A stretch of 35,427 bases of DNA. Origin: a virus. The DNA lies in IMG/VR virus record IMGVR_UViG_3300042350_000566, positions 1 through 35,427 of that record; one strand, given 5' to 3'. Positions 11,115 through 18,792 of this stretch are shown in pieces. The notes beneath the pieces were generated by a model that saw nothing but the letters and a program-made list of their open reading frames with translations, made no database searches and was not told where the DNA came from. Within the stretch, counting starts at the first letter, position 1, and each line of letters opens with the position of its first letter. The translations under genes and the position numbers were made by a program.

Positions 11115-11459
11115 ATGATGACAAAACTAGACGATATACATTTTGGTGGTGGCGTAAAGAAGTTCTTTGACTTGCCTATCTTTAATCGGGTGAGAACATC
11201 TGACCCAACAACCAGTTATGAAGCCGCTGATTCTGCAAAGGACTTGGCTTCTAAGCATTTTTGCATGATTGTGGACGCTTTAAAGGCTCATGGCTCACTT
11301 GGTAAAGATGGAATAGCCCAACATAGTGGGTTAGAGTCTAATCAGGTTGCAAGGCGTTTAAACGAGTTGTCTAATATGAACTTGATTGAGTTGACAGGAC
11401 GCACAGTCAAATCAAAATCAGGTCGCAACGAGCGTGAATGGAGAGTTACACATGATTGA
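11115..11459 (+). CDS. Winged-helix DNA-binding protein, 114 aa
   Basis: The N-terminal third (VRTSDPTTSYEAADSA) resembles phage proteins of the 'ND P.TS..AA' type, and the rest is a winged helix-turn-helix: ASKHFCMIVDALKAHGSLGK, then a recognition region DGIAQHSGLESNQVARRLNE and a wing LIELTGRTVKSKSGRNEREW. Proteins of this kind act as regulators or replication accessory factors. A strong ribosome site (AACAGGAGTGA) precedes ATG 11115. It lies downstream of a leader region with competing hairpins and upstream of a small membrane protein, at the end of the rightward arm. It could control the early-to-late switch, but there is no direct evidence. Confidence 0.7.
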   Translation: MMTKLDDIHFGGGVKKFFDLPIFNRVRTSDPTTSYEAADSAKDLASKHFCMIVDALKAHGSLGKDGIAQHSGLESNQVARRLNELSNMNLIELTGRTVKSKSGRNEREWRVTHD

Positions 11460-11550
11460 AAATGTACTTAGCATAATCACCGTTTTGGCAATTGGTGGAG
11501 GAGTACTCATACTTGGTATATGGGTCTTCCTCCACTTCTTTGACGATTAA
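11452..11550 (+). CDS. Small single-pass membrane protein, 32 aa
   Basis: ATG 11452 overlaps the preceding gene by 8 nt. The product is almost entirely one hydrophobic helix (VLSIITVLAIGGGVLILGIW, then VFLHFFDD) with acidic ends. Its TAA shares bases with the stop of the convergent endolysin gene. The size and position next to lysis genes allow a lysis-timing role, but this is a guess. Confidence 0.5.
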   Translation: MIENVLSIITVLAIGGGVLILGIWVFLHFFDD

Positions 11551-12011
11551 GCAACTAAGCCATTGAGGTAGGTGGTCTTACCAGCTATCTTGGTGGCAGT
11601 CAGTTCTTGTTTCTTAAGGTTGTTTGGGTCATAAGACACATGAACCCAACCAGAATCAGGTACACCTTGGGTGTAGAACTCTAAGATCAATTGCGTGTAA
11701 TCTAAGTTGTCCATAATCCACTGAGCCAAATCAGCATTGGCAACACCAACTATTTCTATATCTGCCGCCATGCCCTTGCAATGGTCTGAGGACTTCGAGC
11801 CATTCACAGCCGCATTGGATTCAGGGCTACGATAGCCAGAGTTCACTGTGACAGACTTACCAAAGTGTTCACGAACAGGTTGCAGAACCATCTCACAAAG
11901 AGTTTTCAAGTTCTCCAGTGCCTCATCATCAGGTGTATTGTCTAACCCCAAACGAGTGGCAGTGTCTGACTTGGTGAGTTCTCTCAAGGTAAAGTTTGCT
12001 GACAGGTTCAT
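11547..12011 (-). CDS. Endolysin, peptidase M15 type
   Basis: A 154-residue L-alanyl-D-glutamate/D-Ala-D-Ala-type peptidase that cuts peptidoglycan stem peptides. After an N-terminal helix (FTLRELTKSDTATRLGLDN) come SGYRSPESNAAVNG (58-71) and the metal motif SSDHCKGMAADIE (Zn ligands His77 and Asp84). The catalytic Glu probably lies in LILEF (about 111), and the third ligand is in GWVHVSYD (His124). No signal peptide is visible, so release depends on the holin upstream in the same operon. It is the last gene of the leftward late transcript. Its stop overlaps the stop of the convergent gene by sharing TTAA. Confidence 0.92.
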   Translation of the reverse strand: MNLSANFTLRELTKSDTATRLGLDNTPDDEALENLKTLCEMVLQPVREHFGKSVTVNSGYRSPESNAAVNGSKSSDHCKGMAADIEIVGVANADLAQWIMDNLDYTQLILEFYTQGVPDSGWVHVSYDPNNLKKQELTATKIAGKTTYLNGLVA

Positions 12012-12490
12012 GGTTTCTCCTTTAAGGTTTCGTAGACGGATTGATAGGCTTGCTGACAGGCTGTGAGTTGTCTGATTGCTTCATCTCCTGAGTCGGTGAT
12101 GGCGACAAGAGATCGAGCAGTCTCTGCGTCAAGTTCGGCTCTCTCTTCACCGCTATCTCGGGGGGGAGTGGTGTTATCTGTGGGGGCTTGTACGGGGCAG
12201 TTGGTTGCTTTGACAGGAAGCCGCAACCGCAAAGCACCAGAGGAAATAGCCAAATCACGCTCTTTTGAAATCTGTCTTGCCTTTTCATTTGATGTCCTTA
12301 AAGCTGTTGCGGTTTGTGTGACTGCCATTGTCAGTGCCTGTTCTTTCTGCCTAGCTTCAGCATTGAGTTTGGCAATCTCAAGTTGCTGACGAGTGACCTC
12401 ATCCTCTGAGCCTTTCCAATACCCACCACCAAATGCACTTAGCACCGCCAAGACAATGCCAAGAAGCACATACGGGTTGAAGATGGTCAT
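12008..12490 (-). CDS. Rz-like inner-membrane spanin
   Basis: The 160-residue protein has one N-terminal membrane helix (YVLLGIVLAVLSAFGGGYW, about 7-25) followed by a long coiled coil rich in Ala, Gln and Glu (about 30-80), then a Pro/Thr-rich linker and a C-terminal helix with a Cys. This is the Rz layout: the inner-membrane subunit of the spanin that fuses inner and outer membranes in the last step of lysis. The partner Rz1 gene lies entirely within it in another frame. It overlaps the holin stop and the endolysin start by 4 nt on each side. Confidence 0.88.
   Translation of the reverse strand: MTIFNPYVLLGIVLAVLSAFGGGYWKGSEDEVTRQQLEIAKLNAEARQKEQALTMAVTQTATALRTSNEKARQISKERDLAISSGALRLRLPVKATNCPVQAPTDNTTPPRDSGEERAELDAETARSLVAITDSGDEAIRQLTACQQAYQSVYETLKEKP
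12022..12288 (-). CDS. Rz1-like outer-membrane lipoprotein spanin, nested in Rz
   Basis: Encoded wholly inside the Rz gene in a different frame, as in lambda. The N-terminus is basic (MKRQDRFQK), followed by a hydrophobic stretch and lipobox IWLFPLVLCGCGF with the likely lipidated Cys near residue 22. The mature chain is Pro-rich (APYKPPQITPLPPE), typical of Rz1. The product would be anchored in the outer membrane and bind Rz across the periplasm. At 88 residues it is a little longer than lambda Rz1. The nested arrangement makes the assignment strong. Confidence 0.82.
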   Translation of the reverse strand: MKRQDRFQKSVIWLFPLVLCGCGFLSKQPTAPYKPPQITPLPPEIAVKREPNLTQRLLDLLSPSPTQEMKQSDNSQPVSKPINPSTKP

Positions 12491-12807
12491 GGCTTGGGCG
12501 GCTCATCGTTGTCGATTGATTCAGCCTTGGCAGTAGCAGAAGCTATCGCCTTGACTCCTGAACGACCAGCAACACCACCAAGTACACCAGTGATGAAAAC
12601 CATGATGGTTGAAATCTGTTGCGTGTAGACCTTATCAATTGCCGCCATTCCATTCATGGGTTGGGTGACAAATGAAACTGAGTACAAGAACATACCCATA
12701 GAAGTCAACAGGATGGTCACTAAGACCACGATAACGAACGCCCATACCCTGACTTCAATTTCATCAGCGGTAAGGCGATTATTTGGTTTGTATCCGACTG
12801 TTGGCAT
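12487..12807 (-). CDS. Putative holin with two membrane helices
   Basis: A 106-residue membrane protein with helices at about 21-43 (VWAFVIVVLVTILLTSMGMF) and 66-83 (ISTIMVFITGVLGGVAG), a charged N-terminus and a hydrophilic acidic C-terminus. It lies directly upstream of Rz/Rz1 and the endolysin and overlaps Rz by 4 nt, so it is the best holin candidate, responsible for timed membrane permeabilisation. Holins share little sequence, so the call rests on topology and context. It also overlaps the small lipoprotein gene upstream by one base. Confidence 0.75.
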   Translation of the reverse strand: MPTVGYKPNNRLTADEIEVRVWAFVIVVLVTILLTSMGMFLYSVSFVTQPMNGMAAIDKVYTQQISTIMVFITGVLGGVAGRSGVKAIASATAKAESIDNDEPPKP

Positions 12808-12980
12808 TACTTTTTCTCCTTTTCAATTGTTACAAGTTGGTCTGGGCAAGTACCTGAAGCAGTGCAAATGGGTGGTTTGCATTCATCAAGTTCCCAATTT
12901 TCAGGGTCTTGGCAAGGGTAGCGGTATCTGTCTTCACAGGCAGACAACATGACCAACACCATTAAACAAACTATTCTCAT
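12807..12980 (-). CDS. Small Cys-rich lipoprotein, 57 aa
   Basis: The product has a short lipoprotein signal (MRIVCLMVLVMLSAC, lipobox L-S-A-C) and a mature part with regular Cys residues (YPCQDPENWELDECKPPICT, then GTCPDQL). The YPCQDP..W pattern is one I recall from small phage lipoproteins near lysis or ejection genes. It would be lipidated and exported; possible roles are superinfection exclusion or lysis, neither shown. It overlaps the upstream gene by ATGA and the holin start by one base (TAATG), which supports its being real despite the size. Confidence 0.72.
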   Translation of the reverse strand: MRIVCLMVLVMLSACEDRYRYPCQDPENWELDECKPPICTASGTCPDQLVTIEKEKK

Positions 12981-13264
12981 TTCTCTTTCTCCCTATCTTT
13001 TTGTTCAACTTGTCTTCTTAACTTCTCAACCTTTTCAATCTGAGACTTAGCCTCATTTTTAGTCTCCAAGATGTCAAGATAAAGAAATGCCATCAAAGGC
13101 AACAACAACGCAATCAGTACGCAAGCCGCAATCCAACCCATCACTTCTTCCCCCAATGGCTTACGAACACGAACCACATCCACAGGTAAAGGAGGAATAT
13201 AAAAGTCACCACCACTGCCGCTAGCTTTGCTTGTAGGTTTCTTTCCTCCTCTTTGCGTAGCCAT
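12977..13264 (-). CDS. Small membrane protein with C-terminal coiled coil, 95 aa
   Basis: A basic, Gly/Ser-rich N-terminus, one strong membrane helix (VMGWIAACVLIALLLPLMAF, about 41-60), then a charged helix (KNEAKSQIEKVEKLRRQVEQ) predicted to coil. The first 124 nt lie inside the 3' end of the upstream gene in another frame. Topology suggests an inner-membrane protein; it may be part of the lysis or DNA-entry apparatus. No family is recognised. Confidence 0.65.
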   Translation of the reverse strand: MATQRGGKKPTSKASGSGGDFYIPPLPVDVVRVRKPLGEEVMGWIAACVLIALLLPLMAFLYLDILETKNEAKSQIEKVEKLRRQVEQKDREKEK

Positions 13265-13743
13265 GCCTCTTGCCTCTTAATTGCCTCTTGCTTCAACCTC
13301 GCCTGAGTCTGCTCCTCATCAATCTTGTCCTTCATGCTGAAGACTTCTGAGTACAGTGCGCCCATCTCAGGAGGGCTTTGATACACCATGCACTCACGAA
13401 TCTGCACTACCAACGCATCCATCTCTTGCTGTGCCATCACCCTCTTTAAAGCCGCTTCCATGTGGTTTTGGTCAGGGTCATAGACTGTCAAACTTTTTTC
13501 TTCTTCTTCCCTTATGTGTGCCGCTAATTGTTCCTGAAGCCTGAAAAACTCGGTCAGATTCTTGACAATATCAACTTTGACTTGGGTTTCATCTACCGCA
13601 ACAAACTTTTCTTTCTTTTTCGCCACAGGCTTGGGCGTTGACTGTTTTGCCTTGGGTTTAAAGAAGTTACTAAAGTTACTCCAAAATCCAGTAACTTCCC
13701 TATAAACGCCAACAGCCTCGTCAACAGTGCTCTTGACCTCCAT
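13141..13743 (-). CDS. Hypothetical protein with C-terminal membrane helix, 200 aa (start may be upstream)
   Basis: A charged, mainly helical protein with long coiled-coil-like segments (DEEQTQARLKQEAIKRQEAW) and a C-terminal membrane helix (LAAVVVTFIFLLYLWMWFVF). It follows the large putative ejection proteins and precedes the lysis genes, so it may be a minor virion or membrane-entry protein. ATG 13743 leaves a 102-nt gap, unlike its tightly packed neighbours. The frame stays open upstream, reading DPISICLLAAGLVKQIQ from an ATT at 13836 that has AAGGA 6 nt before it; that may be the true start (231 residues). Confidence 0.65.
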   Translation of the reverse strand: MEVKSTVDEAVGVYREVTGFWSNFSNFFKPKAKQSTPKPVAKKKEKFVAVDETQVKVDIVKNLTEFFRLQEQLAAHIREEEEKSLTVYDPDQNHMEAALKRVMAQQEMDALVVQIRECMVYQSPPEMGALYSEVFSMKDKIDEEQTQARLKQEAIKRQEAWLRKEEERNLQAKLAAVVVTFIFLLYLWMWFVFVSHWGKK

Positions 13744-13845
13744 GAAAGACTCTTTGGCTTGCTTATACAGGTCACAGCCAGCTTGAATCTGTTTGACAAG
13801 TCCTGCCGCAAGGAGGCAAATGCTAATCGGGTCAATTTTGTATCC

Positions 13846-15807
13846 TTATCGTAATCTTTGTTCTAGCATTTCCAACTCTTTAAGCTCATCAGGTGTCATG
13901 GCTTGATTAGGTTGATTTGGTTGATTGGGTTGTTCAGGTTTAGCAATACCCAAATCTTCCTCTGTTATACCCGCTGTTTTATAAGCCTCATTCATAAAGC
14001 CAACTGTTTTTAAAGCCAATTTTGTTTTTTCTTCTCCTGTAGCTTTAAGTGCTTGAGAATATGTTTGCTCTGCTTTTAGTAAGTCTCTAACACCATTTTT
14101 ACTGGTTGCAAATTTTGCCAAAGCTAAAGGCGTTAAAAGTATTCCACCAGCAGATAAAACTGTTCCTGCCAATCCAATTCCACCAGCAACAGATGCACCT
14201 GCTGTTATGCCCAATAACACTTTTTGTGCCGAATCAGCTTGGGCAGACGCAAGAGCAAGAGAAAAAGTATTTTGTGGTTTTGCTTGGCTTAATCTTGCGG
14301 CATTCACAAGTGTTTTAATGTTATTTCGTATTTCCTCATCAGGTATTGCGGCATCAAATGTTCTTTTGAATTTTTTGTCTTGTAATTTTTTATCAAGAGA
14401 CAACAAAGAAGCAACAGCAGTTTCTTGACCTTCAGTTCCTATCAATCCAGAAAGATAATTTTTTTGTAAAGACGCTTTAATTTCACCCACATTTAATTTT
14501 GGATTGATTGTTTGCGCTCGTTCCAAAGATTTGTACATTTGCTCTATCTCTGTAACATTACCAGTAGCAAATATGGTGTCGCCTACTCGCTCAACAGTTT
14601 TATTGTTAAGTTTGGCTAAAGATTCTGGAAACAACTCAGTTGTACTTTCTCTATAAAAATTAGATGTTTCTCTATAAGCCTCTTTTAATCTAGGATTTAG
14701 TTTTGATGCTGATAAATCCATAGCCTGTTCAATTGCGTTAATATTTTGAGACAAAACAGCTACCAATGGGCTATTTGCTCCAAATTCATTCTTAACATCT
14801 CTTAACTGAGCATTTAAATCAGAACGCAATTTATGTGCTTGAGTAAAAGTTATGTTGCCTTTTAGGTCAGAAATATTTTTAAGTTGAGTTACAACTTGGT
14901 CGCTCAATGCAATGTTAGGAGTCCCTGATCTAGAAATATCAGCCGCTTCTTTTAATCTTGCTAAAGCATTATTTGCTATTGGACTTACATCCACAGAAAC
15001 ATTTTTTCCTGCTTGCTCAATTACCCCATAAGCCTCATTAGCCGCTAAACTTAGTTCTGATTGAGCATCCTTTATTGCCTCTTTATAACTTTTACCAGCC
15101 TCTACATCATCAACAATTTTGGGTGTAAATTGATTTAAAATTTTATCTCTTTTGTTTTGCAATGCTGTTGTATTGGCTTCTTCAAGTTTTGCAAATGTGC
15201 CTTTACCAGCTATTGAGCCTCTACCAATTGACTCAATAACTCCAGATGTAGATGATGGCTTAACTTGAAAACGAGTTAATCCACCAAAACCTTCTTCTTC
15301 CAATAAAGTTTGTACTTGTCTTTTTATTTCTATGTCTGGTGGAGCTTTTGTTGCAAATAAACCCAATGAAGGTAATTTTGCTTTTGCAATTTTAAATAAA
15401 CTTCCACCTAATTTAAAGACAACATTCCCTGCCGCATCTATAGTTACTTCATTGATAGTGTTTGATAACTGTTCAGCAAACTGTTTAGTCAATGGCTGAC
15501 TCTTGCCTTGAAATGCTTCAATTTGTTGTTTTGTTACTGTGCCTGTAAGCGCACCAGCACCTGTACCTACAAGACCTCTAATTACCCCTGCTGTACCTAC
15601 TCTTGCCTCTGCCCCAAGCACTGGATTTCTTGTGCCAAATGTTGTAAGCGCACCGCCAACTAAACCACCTATCTCTGGCAAAGCCTGCACTGTTGCTCGA
15701 CCTAATTGTTGACCAAATGATGGTTGAGGTCTTGGTGGTTCAAACACAGACCCATATTGTTGTTCAAGAGCCTCTAACTCTTGTTGTTCAGCAGGTTTTA
15801 ATGCCAT
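13846..15807 (-). CDS. Large helical protein, putative ejection/internal virion protein, 653 aa
   Basis: The chain starts with a short Pro/Gln-rich segment, then a Gly/Ala-rich hydrophobic region (residues about 44-95, for example GGLVGGALTTFGTRNP and GVIRGLVGTGAGALTG) that could insert in membranes. Long amphipathic helices follow, with a second hydrophobic stretch near residues 530-570 (VLLGITAGASVAGGIGLAGT) and a Gln/Pro/Asn repeat (QPNQPNQPNQ) near the C-terminus. Position after the adaptor, nozzle and fibre genes matches internal proteins that are ejected with DNA in podoviruses. There is no sequence signature, so the role is inferred from order and composition. Codon use is more AT-rich than in flanking genes. 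Confidence 0.6.
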   Translation of the reverse strand: MALKPAEQQELEALEQQYGSVFEPPRPQPSFGQQLGRATVQALPEIGGLVGGALTTFGTRNPVLGAEARVGTAGVIRGLVGTGAGALTGTVTKQQIEAFQGKSQPLTKQFAEQLSNTINEVTIDAAGNVVFKLGGSLFKIAKAKLPSLGLFATKAPPDIEIKRQVQTLLEEEGFGGLTRFQVKPSSTSGVIESIGRGSIAGKGTFAKLEEANTTALQNKRDKILNQFTPKIVDDVEAGKSYKEAIKDAQSELSLAANEAYGVIEQAGKNVSVDVSPIANNALARLKEAADISRSGTPNIALSDQVVTQLKNISDLKGNITFTQAHKLRSDLNAQLRDVKNEFGANSPLVAVLSQNINAIEQAMDLSASKLNPRLKEAYRETSNFYRESTTELFPESLAKLNNKTVERVGDTIFATGNVTEIEQMYKSLERAQTINPKLNVGEIKASLQKNYLSGLIGTEGQETAVASLLSLDKKLQDKKFKRTFDAAIPDEEIRNNIKTLVNAARLSQAKPQNTFSLALASAQADSAQKVLLGITAGASVAGGIGLAGTVLSAGGILLTPLALAKFATSKNGVRDLLKAEQTYSQALKATGEEKTKLALKTVGFMNEAYKTAGITEEDLGIAKPEQPNQPNQPNQAMTPDELKELEMLEQRLR

Positions 15808-15835
15808 GATTAAGTCCTTTTATATCGACAAATTA

Positions 15836-17413
15836 TTATTTAGATTGGTTTTGTTTTTCTCTAAGCTCAAGAAGGCGTTTTTTATCTTTCCTAATTTGTT
15901 CAGTTACTCTTTTTCTTTCTGAAGCAAAATTGTATTTGTTCAAATCGCCGCCTTGGTCAAGATAGGTTGCAAGTGCATCATTCACGCCATTATCAATTAA
16001 GGCATTTTCTTCAATCCTATCTGCAACATATTGCAAAGTTCGTAATGACAAACCTCTTGAACCAATAGTATCTTTTAGGAACTTTACATCCTTGTCAGAC
16101 AAAGAACCTTTAAGATTTGATGCCGCACCAATTGTTAATTCACCCAAAATAGTGTCAATAATTTGTGATGCTGGAACACCTTGTATGTTTATACCAAATA
16201 CTTCTGCTAATCTACTTGCATCCAATGCAACATCACTACCAAATCCTGTAAATGCTTGTGGCAAAAGAGTTTTAAGATTTCGTGCAAGAGTTAGTCGATC
16301 AGATGCACCATAAGCATCTGTTTCAACAGTTGCGGCAAGTTTAGCTTTGTTATCTAAAATTGCTTTATCTTGTCTTTGTTGTGGAGAAGTTCCTGCTTTT
16401 GCTTTTTCTCTTTCTGATTTTTCAACAGCCGCATCTACTTTTCCTGATTCTTCAGGAGTTAAGTCAGCATAAGGCTTTCCATACATTGTTTTAGATTTTC
16501 TTTCGGCTTCTGTTCCAAAGGCAATGCTTCTTTCTTTTTCTGATTTTTCAAGATATTTAACAATTTCAGCGTTATATTCAGCAGTTCCTTTAGTAAATCC
16601 TTTACTAGTGGCAACTGTTTGAGCTTCTTGAATTTTTGCTGGAATTTTGTCTGGATTTTCAATTTCTCTTAGATCAGCAACATTTTTGCTAACCTTATAA
16701 GTTGCCATGCTTGCAGGGGTGTATTTACCTGAACGAAGCAATTGTTCAAATGGGTCAGCACCTTGTTTTTCACGAAGTCGTTGAGTAGTCAAAGCCATTT
16801 CAGACATTGATTTACGAGCACTTTCAGCAATCTTCATTGCCAAATCAGGAGCACTTCTGGCATATTTCTGAGCAACTCTCAATTGTTGTTCAGGGTCACT
16901 TGGGTCAAGTTCACTCAAGATTTGTTGTTGCAAACCAATCATCTGCAGTTGAGGGTCTTTACCACCCAAAGCACCACCAATAGCATCACCTAACTGTTGA
17001 CCACCACGATAGAAGCCAAACTGAGCTTGTTGCATGGGTGTTAACTGTGCATAAGCCAGTGCTTCATTTTGCATAGCCGCTTGCCGTCTTTGCAAGTATT
17101 CCATCTCTGCCGCACGGGAAATTTCAGGACTAAACATTCCACCCACAACAGATGGAGGTGCTTGTCTTACTGACAGTGCTGAGTATGGTTCAGCATCTGG
17201 TATTGGAACTTCACTTTGCACCCTCTCTGCTGGAGTAAAGTCAGTAAGGAGAGATTGGCGGAATGGTGGAGCCATAATTCGATCAAACTCTGATCTTGCC
17301 ATGTCAGCCCTACGCTGTTCTTCTTCTCTAATTCTTTGAGATTCAAAATCCATATCCATATTTTGATTTGCAAAAAGTCTATTCATTGGAATTGTGTAGG
17401 TACGGGTTGGCAT
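15836..17413 (-). CDS. Large helical protein, putative ejection/internal virion protein, 525 aa
   Basis: A charged, mostly helical protein (DFESQRIREEEQRRADMARS near the N-terminus; a Gln-rich segment about 150-190; a Lys/Arg-rich C-terminal helix). A Gly-rich patch GGQQLGDAIGGALGGKD lies near residue 136-152. It is second of three consecutive large genes between the fibre/cupin genes and the lysis cassette, the place where P22- and T7-like phages encode DNA-injection proteins. No transglycosylase motif was seen. Start ATG 17413 follows its upstream neighbour by 10 nt. Confidence 0.58.
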   Translation of the reverse strand: MPTRTYTIPMNRLFANQNMDMDFESQRIREEEQRRADMARSEFDRIMAPPFRQSLLTDFTPAERVQSEVPIPDAEPYSALSVRQAPPSVVGGMFSPEISRAAEMEYLQRRQAAMQNEALAYAQLTPMQQAQFGFYRGGQQLGDAIGGALGGKDPQLQMIGLQQQILSELDPSDPEQQLRVAQKYARSAPDLAMKIAESARKSMSEMALTTQRLREKQGADPFEQLLRSGKYTPASMATYKVSKNVADLREIENPDKIPAKIQEAQTVATSKGFTKGTAEYNAEIVKYLEKSEKERSIAFGTEAERKSKTMYGKPYADLTPEESGKVDAAVEKSEREKAKAGTSPQQRQDKAILDNKAKLAATVETDAYGASDRLTLARNLKTLLPQAFTGFGSDVALDASRLAEVFGINIQGVPASQIIDTILGELTIGAASNLKGSLSDKDVKFLKDTIGSRGLSLRTLQYVADRIEENALIDNGVNDALATYLDQGGDLNKYNFASERKRVTEQIRKDKKRLLELREKQNQSK

Positions 17414-17423
17414 GATTTATTCC

Positions 17424-18470
17424 TTAATAGTAACCAGAGGATAAATTGTTTACAGGAATGGATGCTTGGTAGGCATCAGAAAACGCTTGTTGTTGCGGAG
17501 GATTAAAGTATTGATTTAATCCTTGTTGTACATAAGGATTGTTTCCAAATCCTGTCAATGCCGCACCCAATCCACTTTGCCCAGAAGCCGCTTGCAGAGT
17601 CCTAGCCGCACCCAATCCACCAGTTAATAGTGCTTGACCAACATTGCCACCAGCGGTAGCAGAACGACCACCAAGTTCAGAACCTAAAGCTAAAGGTTGT
17701 TGACCAAGAGATTCAATGGTAGAACCAGCACCCAAGTAACTTGTAAACGGACTCAAAGCACCGACTTGACCAGCTTGATACTGACCCATTAAGCCAGCAC
17801 CAGAACCTAACAATCCTGCACCAAAAGCCACATTCTGTTGACCAGCTTGTTGAGCCTGAGAAGCCAATTGCAAGTCTTGTTGTGCCAATGCGTTGTAATA
17901 CGCTTCCATCTCAGGACTAGTAGCACCCAAACCACCAGCACCACTAGGGCGCAACCCTGTAGCACCTACCGACAAGCCACCACGACCTGTTTGAAACAAC
18001 TGGTTTTGCAACTGAGCATATTGACGCTCACGGCTAGGCGCAAGTAAATCTTGTTGTTGTTGAATGTACTGAGCCGCTACTTGCTGTGGAGACTGCTGTA
18101 GGTATTGCTGACCCAATCCAAACAATCCTTGAGCACCTTGCTGAAGCGGAGCATACTGCTCCTGTGCCATCTCAGCCTGAGTTAATGCACCGCCTGTAAG
18201 AGCCTGTAATCGGTCTTGATAGGCTCTTAATTCAGGAGAAACTGTATAACCAGCACCAGAGACATAACCATCAGGGCCAAACTGGAAGTTTGAAGTGCCG
18301 TAACGAGTAGTTACACCAACAGGGCGAAACTTAGCCGCTTCAGCCGCAATTCGTGCAGACTCAAGTTGAGCTTGTGCAGATTGTCGTGCCGCATCTCCAG
18401 CGGCTTTACTTTGCATCGAACCGCCAAGCAGTGATGCACCCCCCATAATTGCGGCGGCGGCTATAGGCAT
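17424..18470 (-). CDS. Gln/Ala/Gly-rich putative DNA-transfer (ejection) protein, 348 aa
   Basis: The N-terminus (MPIAAAAIMGGASLLGGSMQS) is a hydrophobic Ala/Gly helix followed by a long Ala-rich amphipathic helix (SAQAQLESARIAAEAAKF). This pairing is common at the start of phage DNA-transfer proteins of the P22 gp7 kind. The rest is low-complexity, rich in Gln, Ala, Gly and Leu (QQYLQQSPQQVAAQYIQQQQ), ending in a Tyr/Asn-rich tail. It is the first of the three large internal-protein genes and lies 2 nt from the cupin stop. Composition and position support ejection; sequence alone does not prove it. Confidence 0.65.
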   Translation of the reverse strand: MPIAAAAIMGGASLLGGSMQSKAAGDAARQSAQAQLESARIAAEAAKFRPVGVTTRYGTSNFQFGPDGYVSGAGYTVSPELRAYQDRLQALTGGALTQAEMAQEQYAPLQQGAQGLFGLGQQYLQQSPQQVAAQYIQQQQDLLAPSRERQYAQLQNQLFQTGRGGLSVGATGLRPSGAGGLGATSPEMEAYYNALAQQDLQLASQAQQAGQQNVAFGAGLLGSGAGLMGQYQAGQVGALSPFTSYLGAGSTIESLGQQPLALGSELGGRSATAGGNVGQALLTGGLGAARTLQAASGQSGLGAALTGFGNNPYVQQGLNQYFNPPQQQAFSDAYQASIPVNNLSSGYY

Positions 18471-18471
18471 A

Positions 18472-18792
18472 TCAATCTCCCTTAATCAAAATTTCATCCA
18501 CTTTAGACGGGTCTTTCTCGTCAGTGGCGTGAATACAAAACCAAACACAATCTGTTATCGCTTTGACTCCATGAGTCAACCCTGCTTCAATCTCAATACA
18601 CGCTGGTGCAGAAACAATGTCAATCTCAGTACCACGCAAAACAGCAACCTTGCCATGCGCCAATATCGACAAATGACTGAAATTGTGCGTATGCTTCAAG
18701 ATGCTCATTCCAGCAGTGAAGAATGACTCTTTGGCATACAACCCATCACTAAAATGATGAGTAATGCGATATTGAGGGTCTTGCATCATCAT
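18472..18792 (-). CDS. Cupin-domain protein, 106 aa
   Basis: A single small beta-barrel: KHTHNFSHLSILAHGKVAVL (about 33-52) holds the first cupin motif with metal-binding His residues and the G(X)V turn, and APACIEIEAGLTHGVKAI (about 62-79) holds the second motif with its His. WFCIHATDE closes the barrel. Start ATG 18792 overlaps the fibre gene stop as ATGA; an in-frame GTG at 18807 is possible. Short cupins in phage tail regions may be structural caps or sugar-modifying enzymes; metal ligands are largely kept, so catalysis is possible. Sits between the collar-type fibre gene and the ejection genes. Confidence 0.78.
   Translation of the reverse strand: MMMQDPQYRITHHFSDGLYAKESFFTAGMSILKHTHNFSHLSILAHGKVAVLRGTEIDIVSAPACIEIEAGLTHGVKAITDCVWFCIHATDEKDPSKVDEILIKGD

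Noticed and set aside
13593-13835. 80-codon minus-strand frame beginning TTG 13835
   Set aside because: It overlaps the better-supported frame 13141-13743 with its upstream extension; its composition is that of a shifted reading.
13846-15807. Lytic transglycosylase in the large ejection-type proteins
   Set aside because: No catalytic Glu motif of the SLT type could be found in any of the three proteins.
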